From contig JACVTC010000011.1 in NCBI GenBank assembly GCA_016946835.1, forward strand, positions 597,501 to 630,000: 32,500 nt of DNA. The letters are read 5' to 3'. A model generated the notes under the pieces. That model ran no database searches. It worked only from the letters and a program-made list of their open reading frames with translations, and was not told the DNA's origin. The position numbers and the translations under genes were made by a program. Shown piece by piece: positions 1 through 14,235 of this stretch. Position 1 is the first letter of the stretch. Every line of letters begins with the position of its first letter. The stretch is from Neocallimastix lanati (nom. inval.) (lineage: Eukaryota; Neocallimastigomycota; Neocallimastigomycetes; Neocallimastigales; Neocallimastigaceae).

Positions 1-1374
1 ATTTAATAAATCTTCCCTGTTATATTCGTTATTTTGACTTCCGGTATTGTTATTATTTTTTACATAGTTTTCAGTGGTTACTGTATTATTATCTCCTACA
101 TTGGAATTATTATCGGTTTCATTTTTATCGTTATGAATTTCAATTTTATTAATATTATTAATTTTTTTATTAAAGTCAATGTTTTCTCCATTACTTTCAT
201 TTTCATTATTAATATTAATATCATTATTGAAAGAATTGTGACTTTCTTGAATACTAATCTCATATGTATCTTCATTTTCATTTTCATTAGCATTAACATT
301 GGTGTCATTTTCATTATAATTTACTTCATTTTCATTAATTTGACTTGTTTCATCATTTTCATTAATCTTTGTCATCTTTTCAAAGTATTTAATCGAATGT
401 TTTCTTTCATTTTTTTCATTATTTTTATTGAGACTAATACTAGTATAAATTTCATTATTAATATCATCTTGTGCTAATTTTACTAATAAATTATTTTCTA
501 ATGAGCTTTTTTGATCTTTATATGGATTCGTTTCATACATTTGTGGCTTCTTCAAAATTGACTTTATATTTGAGGAATTTTCATCTTTTTTATTTCGTAT
601 TATTAGCATATCAGAAATATTAGAGGGTTCATTTTCTTTTTTATTATCATCATATTTTTTGAAATAATTATTGACTAAAGGTCCATTTCTACAGTGATCT
701 GTTTTACCTTCATTATTTTCTACTTTGTAAACATCATGATTACTTGAAGTCATAACTATTGACTCATTATAATCTTCATCATATTCTATTTCCATTCTAT
801 TTCTTTCTCTTTCTCTTTCTCTTTCCTTTTCTTTTTCTTTCTCTTTTTCGATTCTCATATTTTTATTAAGTTTCATAATTGCACTTGTAAATGTTGGTAA
901 CTTTTTACTTTTAATTTCTAATGATTCTTTTTTTGGAAATTTAATTGCTACTGATTTATTGAACGGCTTTTTAATTTCACTTTCCTTTTTCTTATCTATA
1001 GGTTTGGTATTACTATTTCTTTTCATCATTTCATATGTAGGGTTAGAAGAAACACTACTTCTAGATGTTCTTCTCAAAGATAGAATTGAACTTCTTCTTC
1101 TATATCTTGAACCATTGTTACTTAAATTTTTTTCTGAATTTATGGTTTGAAGAGAATTGTCTGATCTATAGGAATAGTCAAGAATACTATCTTTAGAGAA
1201 GAAGGTATTTACTGAGTTGTTTTTATTGTAATTCATATAAATCTTATATTCTAATAATTTCATAATCAATACTATAAGACTTAGATCAGTTTTAGTTCCA
1301 TAACTCATTACATTATACCAAAAGTCATAACTATCAATATCAGTTAATTCTTCCCATGGATGGATATAATTTTG
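1..1374 (-). other. Exon 11 of the giant ASH gene: charged, low-complexity C-terminal tail
   Basis: This exon is open across its whole length and runs off the window. It begins at a clean AG acceptor (1376-1375) with codon phase 0, exactly as the preceding 68-nt exon requires. The first 50 residues are folded-looking (Trp/Tyr-rich, with WEELTDIDSYDFWYN near the start). After that it turns into Ser/Arg, then (KE)n/(RE)n at about 790-850, then Asn/Glu-rich repeats of N-E-N type towards position 1. The plus-strand reading of the same DNA gives Ile/Phe-rich ORFs, which are shadows of these Asn/Glu/Lys codons. The tail is probably disordered. Confidence 0.8.
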
Positions 1375-4300
1375 CTATTTTTTATTACATTAATAAACAG
1401 AATAAAACAAAACAAAAAGAAAAAAAGAAAAGAATATAAAAAGTAATAAAAAAAAAAAAAAGAAAATTAAAAAATTACAATAAAAATATTATTGTTTAGT
1501 GATAAAAATATAATTTAAAAATTATTATAAAAAACTTATAAAACTTGTCATCTTTAAACTTAATTATTGTCTACACTTACAAGTATACATTTATTTCCAT
1601 ATACTATATTTGTAATATTATCGGTTACTTTTATCTTAAAACCACAACCTTTAAATATTATTATTATTATTATTATTATTTTTATCATCAAAATTATATA
1701 TTATCATTATTATTGTTGTTGTAATTGGTAGTGGTGTTATTATGATGTTGTTATGTTATATTATTTTTTTTTATATATAAAAAAATAAATTATAATAAAT
1801 ATAAATAGTAGTCAATTTAAAATTATTTTATTTGTATATAATTTAATCATAATTAGATATTAAATAAATATAAATAAATTATAATTACCATAAATTGAAT
1901 ATTTAAATATTTTATCTTTTGATATAATAGACAATGTGGTTTTGAAATCTCCAACTTCTTTTGCATAAATCATTAATTTACACGATTTTTTCTCTTTAAT
2001 ACCTAAATGTAATAAAGTTGGAACAATAATTTCAACATTTTCAATTTCATCATATTGAAATTCAAAATCTAATGGTAAATCACTTGTATTTGTTAGGATA
2101 AAGTGATATTCCTTAATATTATTACATGGACATTTACCTATATATTTTTAAATTAATTAATTTAATTTTTTATCATTTATTTATTATTATATTTATTATT
2201 AAATTAAAATATATATATAAATTATACTAACCAACATTAAATTTATTTGGCTTTATATCAATATTTATTACACCACCAATTCCAATCATATTAATTTCTT
2301 TATATGATCTTCCTTTAAATTCTATAATATAACTTGAATTGAATTTAGTGTTACTTGATGGTTTAAAGAAAATATCTAAAATTTCTTTTTCATTAATTCC
2401 TAATGAACCATTTTCTTTAGATATAGAAAAGTTTTTATTATTTCTTATTTGATAGGCATTCCATTTCAGTGGTACAATACCATTATTAACAAGTTCTATA
2501 GTTTCTTTATGGGTTATACCGACAGATCTAATACCATAATCAATATATATTTTACTTACAGATATTTCAGGGAAAGCTGATTTACCACGAATTAAAATAT
2601 TATAATTACCAATATTTGTTTTCATGTTAACTGTAGATCTTAAATCATAACTACTATTAGGTGTCCATATAATATTGACAATATCCTCATCATTAGCACC
2701 GACAACCCCACTACTTTTAGATAATTTAATTGGATATAAATAGTCTATATTATATGTTAATGGGAATTTACCATAATTTCTTATTTTCAATGGCTTAATG
2801 GCTTGTAAGTTAGTTGGATTAATACCTAAATCTACTAATTTGAATTCTTCTGGATCTATGATACTTTCTTCACATACTCCCTTAATATTAATACAATATT
2901 TATCTGTTACTAAATCCGAATATACAAATAATTTGGCATTAACAGTTCCAACTTCGTTATTAATTAATGAAACTTTTATTTCAATACTTGATCCGGCATT
3001 AATAGTACCCTTTGTTGTAGATAAACGAACTAAAGAATTTGAATCTTGATCTTCAATCATAAATGCTGTTTTCATTGTTCCCTTATTTGTTATTTTTAAT
3101 ATCTTAATTGGTCGAGAATTCTTTTCAAATATTCCATAATCTAATTCAGTCATATTAAATTCTAATTTAACTGTTCCAGAATTAATAATTACAGATAATT
3201 CATTTGTTGAATAGGGTGACTCAACTTTCATTTGAACTATACCACTTTCAATTGTTGTTGGCGTATAACAAACTATAATTTGTTTTTCTTTATATGGATT
3301 AATAACTACATTTTCCGGTGAATAAGTTATATCATCTTTTACCAAACCATCTGTTTTAAAAGTAATGGGATAGTTTACATCACCAATATTTTTTAATATA
3401 ATTTTTTGTTCATAAGAATTACCAATAATACAATTTTCAAATATAAGACTTTGTTTAGAAAATATAATAACTGATTCTTTTCCACAACCAGTTAATTCTA
3501 TTTCCCAACTTTCATATCGTGTTCCAATAATTAATTTTCCCGAAGGTGGATTTTCTTCTTTTGGATAAAATAACAATTCTAGATTATACTTCTGACCAGG
3601 GAAAATGGATATCCTATTTTATTAACAATAGAAAATAAAAATTTTTGTTTAATAATTAATAATTAATAGGGAATAAAAATTGAATACTTATTAAAAATGA
3701 ACTAATATATATATATATAAAGGATTTTAAAAAATAAATTAAATATAATTATAAAATAATAATAATAATAATAATAAATTACGTGTCTTTTGGCCAATTT
3801 TCTGTCTTAAAGAAATTCGAATTATTTATAAGATTGAATTCTGTTAGATGTAATATAGCGGTACCTTCATTTGAAATAGGTAAATATCCTTTAATACTTT
3901 TACCAATCATACAATTTCCAAAGTCAAACTTTTTAAATTTCGATAATGATATTTTTGGGTAACCTCCTCCTCCGCACATTTTTAATCTTACTGGATTAGA
4001 GCAATCAGGTTGGAAATAGACAATGGTTGTTGATAAAGAAAGATCAAATGGTTTAAATATAAAGTTAACCTTTACAGTTTGATTAATATGTAAAATTCCA
4101 TTATCTGGTTCTACTCGTAAATATGGACAGTCATGAGTAATTTCGTAACTAATAGTTTTTTCACTGACATTGGTAAAGGTTCTTTGAATGACTTCTTCAT
4201 GACCAATAGGTTGTTTATAGAAATTGATAATTGATGTATCATTACAAACAATGCATATAGATTTTGTTACAGCCGTTAATGAAATTTCATGTGAATGAGA

Positions 4301-5298
4301 ATTAGGTACATCTGGTTTGCAAATTAAAGTACTTAAAAATGTATCATCGGAAGATATATTAATTTCTACTTCAATTTCTTTAGAACTGTAGGCTCCTAAT
4401 TGAATTTGGGGTGGATTTACCTTTAAATAAGATTCTTGCTTTATGTAGGATTGACTAGTAATACTTTTTTGTTGAATTAATTTATAAAATAGTTTTCTTC
4501 TTTTCACCTGGGTAGAAAATTGAACTCTAAGATATTTCAATGCAAATGAATTAACTTTAGAAGTATCATTAGCATGAAGTTGTTCCATTGAACTTTGTAA
4601 TAATTTTGAACTTTTATTCTGACCATTAATTTCTTCTTCACTTTCTTTATCTTCATATAAAATAATATTCTTTATCATTCTCCAATAATCTTTAGCAGTC
4701 CATGTAGGATCTTCATTATTCTTCTCCTTTTCCTTAATAACCATATTTCTAGCCCATGGAGATCTTGGATCATGATTAGCATAGTTATCTCTCAATACAA
4801 CATAGGATGTTCCGGATTTTTGAGTAATTTGATGACCTAAAGTCATCCATTCAAAATTAACAACACATGGAATTGTTCCTTCATTTATTATTGTAACTTT
4901 CTTTTTAAATGTAAAATTATTGGCAATATCTCCAAATTCAAGATCACCTTTATGTTGAATATTTATAGAACCCCCTTTTCCTTTAACTGATATCTCTTTA
5001 TAATAATTAATTGACTTAATTTTTAAAATATCTGAAGAAAAATCAGGTTTTTTTGTCCAGTATCTTACTAACAATTCTAAATAATGTCCTGGTAAAAGAC
5101 TAACAAAAATATTGTTTTTCCAATTATAAACATTATTTTTATTTATTTTTTTGGTTGAATCAATAAAAACTTTTTTTTCCAAAAATTGTTTTTGTCCTTC
5201 AGGGGAACAAATTGAAAAATCCTGTATATATTTATATTTATATATATATATATATAAATTTAAAAAAAATAAAAATAAAAATAAAAATAAAAATAAAA

Positions 5299-5336
<38 letters not shown>

Positions 5337-8300
5337 ATTTTTTTAAATTAATTAAAATAATATAAAATGAATTATTTAGTATATTTATTTATTTAAAAAA
5401 TTAATATATATTAAATAAAAAAATTAACAAACAAACAAACAAACAAACAAACAAAAAAAAAAAAAAAAAAAAAAAAAAAACTAACATTATTAATTAATTC
5501 AATACTAATTGGAATAGTAACAATGCCTCGATTAATAATAAAGAAATTCTTTTCACATGATGTATTAACAGGAATCATTTGAAAATCTAATTCTTCTGCT
5601 TCTCTATCATATAAATTAGGATAATAAATGTTTAATTGACCGACATTTCCTTTACCAATAAGTAATATATTAATTGTTTTATTTTCCCAAAATATTTTTA
5701 AATTAGTTTTAAATATACTTTCAGTTTTGGGCATAAATTTAATATTAATAGGTATATTTCCTCCAATTGGAATAAAACCATTTTGAGGTGTAATTAAAAA
5801 TTCACTGATAGTAATAGGTTGAATGAAAAAGTTTATACCAAATTCTCCTTCATTTTTTAAATAAAATGTTGTTGTATATTTTGTATTTATTGATATTACA
5901 CCGATGTCATATGTTGGAATTTCATCTGGATCAGAATTAACACTGCTATATATCATATTATTATTTTCATCATACAATGATAACATAGAGCAAGATGCTT
6001 TACCAACTACTGTAATATCTTTATATTCATGACCATAATAAACTCTAATATTTGTATTAATTGGCATAGCTAAAAGAGGGGTATACTGTAGAATAATATT
6101 TGTTTCTTTTAATTTCTCACAATATCCATCAGGATTTACAATACTTAAACCTATGGACTTCAAGTCAAATACCCATTGCTTTTCTTTTTCAAAATGCTTT
6201 ATATTTAAAATATTTTTCTCCTCATTATAGGATGGGGCAGTTTCGGGTCTGTTAGCCAATTTGTTTTCTTTTTCATTAAGTTTAAAACTTGAATTTGGTC
6301 TATTTATAATTAATGAATTATAAAAGTTTTCTTTTGGTGAAATTACTTTTTGTAGTTCTAAAACTTTCATTTCTTTATTATATATAGTATAATCACCATC
6401 TGGTGGCTCTGGTCTTATGTGATAGTTTACACCCATATTAGAATTATTTAGTATTGGAAGAATATAAACAAAGGTTTGATTAATTTTACAAGTTCCTAAA
6501 TCAATTGTGTTTGATGGTAAATTAATGTCAATATCAAATTTTCCCCCAGTTCCTATTAATGGAATACTAAATTCTTTATATGGTAAAGAAAATATCAAAT
6601 CATAATGATAAACATATAAAGCTTTTGGTTTAAATAAGACAATAATTTTTTTTTCTTCATTAACATTTAATTTTCCTTTAGAATTAACAACATAAAATAC
6701 ACTTTTGAAGCTATCATCAATTTCTACTTCATTATTATTTCCATTTTCTTTAATGGCATAGGTAACTTTATTAATTTTATACTTTATTTGATATTTTAAA
6801 AATGAATTTCCTTCATTTTTGATGATAAACTTCTTTTTAGTATTTTTATTAATTAAACAGGTTCCAAAATCTAATGATTCATATATACTTTCAGGATAGA
6901 TTGAAAATTTAGGTACACTAACAACCGCCTTTAATTTCAGACAAAAATTTTGCTTTTCATCATCAACAACTAATAAAAATAAACTTGCATCCAATGTTTC
7001 AATAATTTGTGGAACATATATAAATCTTATAGTGGTTATTGAATTAGAATAAGCAATAATATTGCCATTTTCATCTTCACATTCCGGATCAACAGAAACT
7101 CTCGGATGATAACATTTAAATTTTAAAATTACGTCAGGTTCTCCGTGATTATTAATACAGACAGCTGCTTTATTAGTATATTCTAAAAAGGTGACACCAA
7201 AATCAATAATATTCCTATCAATAGTTAATTCTGGATAACTACCTTTACCTGTTAAATAAACATAATTGTATTCAGTTAAATCTGAATCTTTAATATATGA
7301 GGCTATTCTAAGTTTACCATTATAATATTTCACTTTTTTTGGACTAAATTCAACTTTTATCGTCTTCTCTTCACCAACACCAATTACACCATTATCTTCA
7401 TTTACTGAAAAGGCATCGTTGTCAATTTCAATATAATAATTTAAAGTCATCAAACCATAATTTTTTAAAACCAAGTACTTTATAGAAGTCATATTAACTC
7501 TATTAGAAGGAAAGTTAATTTTTGAATCGGAGCATTGCAATATAGAGGAAGTACTTATTCCCTTAACTTCTAGAGATGAAAAGCCAATATTTTCAGTATA
7601 AAGATTTAAAACTGATCTATATTGGGAGTTTGGTAATGAAGGATTAAAATAGACTTCTATATATTGGGTATATCCTGGATTTAATCTTCCTTTTGTTGGA
7701 AAGAATGAAAATGGATGAAGATTATGTGATAATTGTTCTACATTATCTTTAATTAATAAATCTTTATCATTATCATCAAAAAATTCATCAACATTATCAT
7801 CATCCTCAAAATTATTTAATATTTCTATATTTTCATTTTTAATTATGGAATAAAAGGTTCTATCAAATTTTAAATGCCAACGTAATGTTTCAGTACCTTC
7901 ATTCTTGAATTCTATTCTATAGCTCTGTAGTATTATAAAATTGTTATTTTATGAAAAATAAAAAATATAATTGCTTAAAATATAATTAAGAAAATTATTT
8001 TTAAATTTTTTTAAAAAGAAAAAAAAAATACCTTTTTACTTTGATATGGAACTATTCCAAAGTCGACACTGTTTAATTTAAATTTTATGATAGGTTGAAT
8101 TGATCCATTAATTTTATATTTTAAATATTGTTTTTTCATAGTTTCCCAATTTGAACATATTTGAATATCTGGATTAAAATAACCCTAATTTTAATAAATT
8201 TTTATAAGAATTTATAAATTAATTCGATTAATTTGATAAAATCAAAATAAAAAAATATTTATTAATTTAATATATATGTATTTTTTTTTACAATTTGACT

Positions 8301-11300
8301 AGGTCTTATTATTAATTGAATATTAATTTTCTGATTTGGTTTCAAAGTAATTGGATATATAGGAGTTCTAACTATTTTTTCTAATATATTTGAACTTTTT
8401 TCTTCATTTTCTTTTTCACTTTTTTTTTCATTTTTTTTTTCATTTTTTTTTTCATTTTCTTTTTCATTTTCATTTTCTTTTTCACTATCTTTTTCTTTTT
8501 CATTTTCTTTTTCATCTTCTTTTTCATCTTCCTTTTCATCTTTTACTTTATATTGTTTTAGTACTTGATATTTTTCTATTCTTTCATCCATATCATATTC
8601 ATATTCATCTAAATTTTCAGTTTTAAAATTCGAGTCGATGTTATCTTCCCAATTCAATATATTGTCATTTGGATTATTTTCCTGTATTATACATTCATAT
8701 TTATTTTGATCATCATTACATCTTATAACTTTAATACTATTAATTGTATAATCAAGAGTACCATTATTTTTTATATAAAATGTTTTAATTAGTTTATTTT
8801 CAAATGGAAGATATCCAAAATCAATTGAACTACTATCAATAATATAACAATTTTTATTTATATTATATGTCATTTTAGGCTTTAAAACATCAATATCTGC
8901 TTTGCAAATCCCAACATTTCCATAAACTGATACATTATTAAATGTTTTATCATTTGAATTATAAATTAATAATTGATGTTGAGGACCAAAATTTCTATAT
9001 AAATATTTAATAGGTACTTCAATATTTTTATATTCATCTAATATTTTTATATTTTGATAATCAATTGAAAAAGGATATGATATATACGATAATAAATCAT
9101 ATGTATCATTAGTTTCATTTTCAAATTTTACATATTTAGTTACAAGTTGATCGGCTGATATGCAACCAAAATCTATATTTTCTTCTGATAAACTAACACT
9201 TAATGATTTAGAATACCCATTTAATATAATTATTCTTGAAATTTCGGTATTATTAAAATTGTTTAAATTATTTGAATAAGTATCATCTTTATCAGATAGA
9301 AATGTAAAATATTCAATAAAAAATCCATAAATTAAATCTCTAATATTTAAATGTGAATAAGTTATTTCTACTTCTGAAGTTTTAAATGGCTCTAATACAA
9401 GAGTTTTTAAATTTTGAGAAAAGTGACTTTTTCCCATAGTTTCTTTCATTTCTTTTATTATATTTTTATTTAAATATGGATTTCTAATAATAATTTTTTC
9501 TAACTTCGGTTCAATTTTTCTTAAAAATATATTACATTTCATACTATACGCCGATTTATTTCTCAATATAAAGCTTCTAGACATTTTTGTAGCATCATTT
9601 AAAAGAGGGAATGAAATTCCAGAAATATTATTTCGTACTCCTATATTTAATACATCATTAATTGTTCCTTCAATATTTGCAAATATTGAATCATGAATAA
9701 CTGAATCATCAAATATATTTAATACTCCATAAAATGTAACTTCATTTTCTGTTATGTATCTTTCTTCTATTAAATCTAAATCTAAAGAAATTGGAATATC
9801 CATCATTGTATTTGCTTCAATAATGCCTTCTAAAGGTATTAAAACTGTAAATGGTTCAGAGATTGAAATATAATATTTTTGAGGTTTATTGATTTTATTA
9901 AATAAAGTAATATATTTTATATTATTATTATTATAAGTTTCATTATAATTTATAATTACTTTATTTGATTTCAATTCAAAAATATCAGATTTATTTGGTG
10001 AATAATATAAATCATCCGTAATTTTTAATTTATGCTTATTAAAATGTTCATTTTTAGTCATTATTAATGTTTTAGGTTTATCCCGATAAAATGTCAAATA
10101 CTTATTCATATTTAATTGTTTAGACAAGTATAATCTTCCATCATGAGCTGAACCATATATATAATAATTAACTAATTTGATTGAACTATTTTTATCTACT
10201 TTTAACATTAATGGTATCTTAAATATTCCACTTAAATTACTTTGAAAAATTATACTAATAATGGCTGTTTCTTTATCTTTAAATCTTATTTTTAGTCCTT
10301 TATAATTTTTATCTTCGTATTCTTTAAATATTAATGATGGTGTTGCTTCTCTAATACTTAAACTAAATGGATTATTATTACTTGGCATATAAATAATACA
10401 ACTTATTGGTTTTGATGTCATGTTTATAAGGGGAACATTTATATTTGTCACTTCATTAGTTTTTACATTAGGTAAATATATATTTTTATATACTGGAAAT
10501 AAAACAGATGGTCCTGAATATGCTTCTACATCAATTGTCTTTAATTTTGAAAAAGGACATGATACAAAAATAGTTTCTGATCTCTTACCTGAATAATTTG
10601 ATATAAATTTTAATTTTATTTTTTTTATTTCAAGAGGATTTAAAATTATTTTATTATTATCATTAATTGTAATTTCATCTGTTGACGATTCCATTAATAC
10701 AGGAATACTATTATATTCATCAATATTTTCAATTATTAATGTTTTAACAATTTCATTACTATATATATCAGTTGGTCCAAAATCAAGCCTATTTTTATAT
10801 ATTTTTATTGATTCATCGCATATTCCATTAACATTAATTTTTAATATTTCACCAGTTCCAGTTACAACTAATATTTGATTTTTTAAATGTTTTCTTTTAT
10901 CTATTTTTGTAGGAGAAAATCTTCCTTTAAATAATTTTTTTTCATAGGGCCGTAATTCCTCTGATATAAATGGAAAAATAAATCTATTTTTGGTAGAATT
11001 ATCTTTCATTAATATTGATATCGGTATATTTATTGATGTTAAATTAGTAATATAAAATGAAAAATCTCTAGTATATCCATCAGGACAATATCCAATATTT
11101 ATGTTATTAGTTGATAATTTTATGGATGGGTAATTGGTAGCATATAATGATATTCTTTCCATTGAATACCCATTTAATGAACGTACTTTCAAATATCCAA
11201 AAATTTCTGATTTCAAATTGGATAAATATGGTTGTGGTTTAAAACGAATTTTAATTAAAATACAATCATTTTTTGGAATAAGTCCAAAGGATGGATTAAC

Positions 11301-13283
11301 TTCAAAATATTCTGATGGGTATACTTGAATTCTAAAATAATTTTCTTTTATTCTTGAGGAATTATGTAAAAATAAATCTCTTGTCAATGGATATTTATTT
11401 AACATTAAAATTGGGTATTTTAAATTAAATGATAAGGTGGAAACATATGGAGATTCAACAAGACCATTAAAAGACATATTATCTATTTCATTTAAATATT
11501 TTCTAACAAAATAATTTGTTGTAGGAATTGACGATTCTGCCTTTGTAATATCTAATTTTTCAAATAAAAAAATTTTATGTTTATATATGCATATTAATAA
11601 TTTTAATAATTATAAAATTTATAATAAATTGATATTAAAAAAAATACGTATTATTATATATATAGAACACAAATTACATTTTTTTACTTCTGAATTTTCT
11701 ATTAAATAATTGTTTTCTTTTTGGGCATAAGGAACATCTATACTTGTTCTTAAAATATCAATCATATTAGCATATTTTAATTGTATTTTTTTCTTTTTAA
11801 ACATATCAAAACTTTCTATTCCGTCTACTTTCGTTTTATTTATTAAGTATTTCATTCTATAAAATATATATCCTTCATTTATTTGTTCATTTGGTATTCT
11901 AACGATAATTTTATCTGGAACAATAGGATACCATACAGACCAAAATGTATTTAATTTATTAAATAGCATTTTATTAATTGTTTCTTCAATTTCTATATCA
12001 TTTTCTTTATCATCTATGCCATAAAATATATCTTCTTCATTGATATTTTCGCTTTTTAAAGTACTCTTATTAGAATTTTCATTTTCTTGATTTTTAATAT
12101 TACTTACATTTTCATTTTCTTGATCTTTATTAGTATTTATATTTTCATTAGTCTGATCATTTTTAGTATTTTCATTTTCCTTTTCTTGATTATTTTTATT
12201 ATCAATTTTTTGTAAAAAATCTAATTTTTTTGAAATTCCATTTCGAATATCTAATTCATATTTATGTGATAGTTCACTCACTTTTTCTCTAAATCTCTGT
12301 TCTATTCTTAATCTTCCTCTATATGTTCTTGGATAATAATTATTTATAATATGAAGTGCTTCTATTTGTAAATATTTATTAGATTTAACGCTTAAAATCA
12401 TTTCAAGCAACAAATCAAAATATCTCATGAAATTGTCATTTAAACATGGAGGTGTATTAATAAATACACCTAATGATCTCAATGAATAAATCATTAATGT
12501 AAGATCTGTTCCATTTTTAACCAAATTCCTACTAGAAAAGTAATATTCATCATTATGAATATCTGAATTGATAACTTTTGGGTATATTAATTTAAATTGA
12601 AATAATAATTTTTTAACTATTCTTTCAATTATTTTATTTGAATTTCTCAAATCATTTATTATGGGAAGAAATTTCCCTACTAATATAGTTGCATAGCATC
12701 TATTTATCATTACCTGATATTTATATAATTATATAAAATAATAAAAAAAATAATTAAAAAAAAAAGGGAAAAAAAGGAATATATATAATAATTTGTGAAT
12801 AATAAATTCTTTTTTATAAAATGTATTAATTTTACTATTATATCAATATTTTTTCATTGTGTTATGTCAAAGTATTCGTTTTCAAATACCTCATCAGATA
12901 CTATAATATTTTCAATTTTGCTTATCAGTTTCTCAACATTTTTACTATTTGTATTTATATATTTTGTAAAACAAGGTATTCTTAATAAACTTTTCAGTAT
13001 ATAAAATCTTAATAATGATTCATTACTAGATAAGTTTTTTATTATATTTTCCCATACTTTTTCATATAAAAATGGATATAAAATATTCTAATAAATGATA
13101 TTTATAATAAATTATAGATTATTTTATATAGAAGTTTTAAAAGTATTAATAATACAATATATAATTATATTTTAATTCAATATAAATGTGTCAATAATAA
13201 TATTATCAATTTACATAATCATCAAGAAGAAATTCTATATCTTTCCTTATTTTTATAATTACATCATAGTTTTTTGGTATCAT
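1..13283 (-). CDS. Giant ASH/MSP-repeat protein, HYDIN/CFAP47-like (3' end outside window)
   Basis: Eleven exons on the minus strand: 13283-13215, 13087-12890, 12713-11678, 11551-8292, 8184-8032, 7924-5486, 5221-3783, 3613-2232, 2137-1889, 1648-1581, 1374-<1. All ten introns are GT..AG, phases close exactly, and no stop occurs in at least 3889 codons. Residues 1-435 are alpha-helical and ARM/HEAT-like in feel, ending in an Asn/Glu/Lys-rich stretch. Residues about 450-3410 hold roughly 20 beta-rich repeats of the ASH (ASPM-SPD-2-Hydin) type. Each has an [IVL]-D-[FLY]-G opening, an N-x-G or N-E-G turn, a later F-x-P and often a closing G-x-G. Examples are VDFGIVPYQSKKSYRIEF (exons 5/6) and LDFGTCLINKNTKKKFII (exon 6). 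Such proteins are typically axonemal (central apparatus) or centrosomal. I see no adenylate-kinase-like P-loop (known in HYDIN) and no clear CH domain (known in CFAP47), so I give no symbol. The tail from exon 11 is charged and disordered. The start is the first ATG, followed by a 23-codon exon; an upstream non-coding exon is possible. Confidence 0.85.
4427..4789 (-). other. Helical, charged insertion between ASH modules of the giant protein
   Basis: Within exon 7, about 120 residues (protein residues about 2530-2650) break the beta-repeat pattern. They start after the ASH unit opening LEFGDIANNF and are rich in Lys, Glu, Gln and aromatics (SPWARNMVIKEKEK, TAKDYWRMIKNIILYEDK, YLRVQFSTQVKRRKLFYKLI). 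The predicted structure is helical, with a basic second half. The beta-rich pattern resumes at VNPPQIQLGAYSSKEIEVEI. The segment is in frame with both flanks and has no splice-site pair that would remove it cleanly, so I read it as a real insertion. Its function is unknown; a protein-binding arm is a guess. Confidence 0.5.
8395..8545 (-). repeat. Coding Lys/Glu tandem repeat in exon 4 of the giant ASH gene
   Basis: An imperfect GAA/AAA-rich tract encodes alternating E-K-E-N, D-E-K-E and E-K-K-N units over about 45 residues (protein residues about 1440-1486), just before the last beta strand of that exon. It is in frame with flanking ASH sequence on both sides and has no stop, so it is a charged linker between modules. 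Replication slippage probably varies its length between strains. The 78-codon Phe/His/Leu-rich ORF on the plus strand is only the reverse reading of this repeat. Confidence 0.7.
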
Positions 13284-13600
13284 GTTTATTACTTATTTAT
13301 GATTACTTATTTATTATATTTATATTGAAAGATATATATTATAAATTATAATAATATATTTTTATCTAATTTCTTTATTAGAAGGGAAAAAAAAAAGGTA
13401 TATTAAAAAAAATATTATCAATAATTTATAATTTTCTTTAATTTCTTAAAATCCATTTAAATATAAAACTTAATTTTCAAAAAAAATTTATCTTGCTGCG
13501 TATAATAATATCATTATATAGATAAGTAAATATAGAAAAAAAATTATTAATTATAATTGTTTTTTTTTTATTATTAATAAAAATAAAATAAAAAAAAAAA

Positions 13601-13677
<77 letters not shown>

Positions 13678-13872
13678 ATATTGTAAAAAAATATAAACTT
13701 TAAAATATAATTAATGAAAAATAACAAAGTTAAAGTAAATTTTATAAACTATTATTTTATGGTTATTTAATAAATATATATATATATATATAAATAAACA
13801 TTTTTTTCATGTAAAAAGTAATACATGAAATAATGTTGAAAAAATAATTATAAAAAAAGCATAATAAAATAA

Positions 13873-13903
<31 letters not shown>

Positions 13904-14235
13904 TAAAAATATATATGAAAATGAAAATAAAGTATAATTAATTAATTAGACAATTCGGAGTTTTAAGATTTATTATCCAAAATTTCATTATAATCATTTT
14001 TTTTTGGGTAATACAAAAAAATATATTTAAAATAAATTAAATATTTTGAAAATTATTAACCATGATATCCTTTAAATTATTGGTGGATATATGTATATTG
14101 TAAATACATTAAATTTTATGTTTATTTTTTTTTTAATATTTATAATTCATAATATCACCAATCATAGTAGTAAAAGTATCTTTACTGAGCAATATTTTGA
14201 TAGTTATAATAATCCTTATAGAAAAGATTAAAAAA
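13284..14235. promoter_or_regulatory. Divergent intergenic region between the ASH gene and CSL4
   Basis: About 950 bp lie between two start codons that face away from each other, so the promoters of both genes should be here or overlap. The sequence is almost purely A/T, with an AAT microsatellite followed by a 45-50-nt poly(A) run (about 13600-13675) and AAAAT/AAAAAT repeats at 13862-13910. No GC-rich box or conserved element stands out. A-tracts of this length tend to exclude nucleosomes (general knowledge), so an open divergent promoter is a reasonable inference. I found no coding exon in it. Confidence 0.4.

Noticed and set aside
34-477. 147-codon Ile/Phe-rich plus-strand ORF
   Set aside because: It is the antisense shadow of the Asn/Glu/Lys-rich exon 11 of the minus-strand giant gene, whose frame is open across the whole 1374 nt.
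2232-7924. Three separate minus-strand genes (about 449, 467 and 709 codons)
   Set aside because: The apparent stops lie just past GT donors, and exon phases join exactly into one frame with continuing ASH repeats.
8390-8626. Phe/His/Leu-rich plus-strand ORF
   Set aside because: It is the reverse reading of the coding Lys/Glu repeat in exon 4 of the ASH gene.
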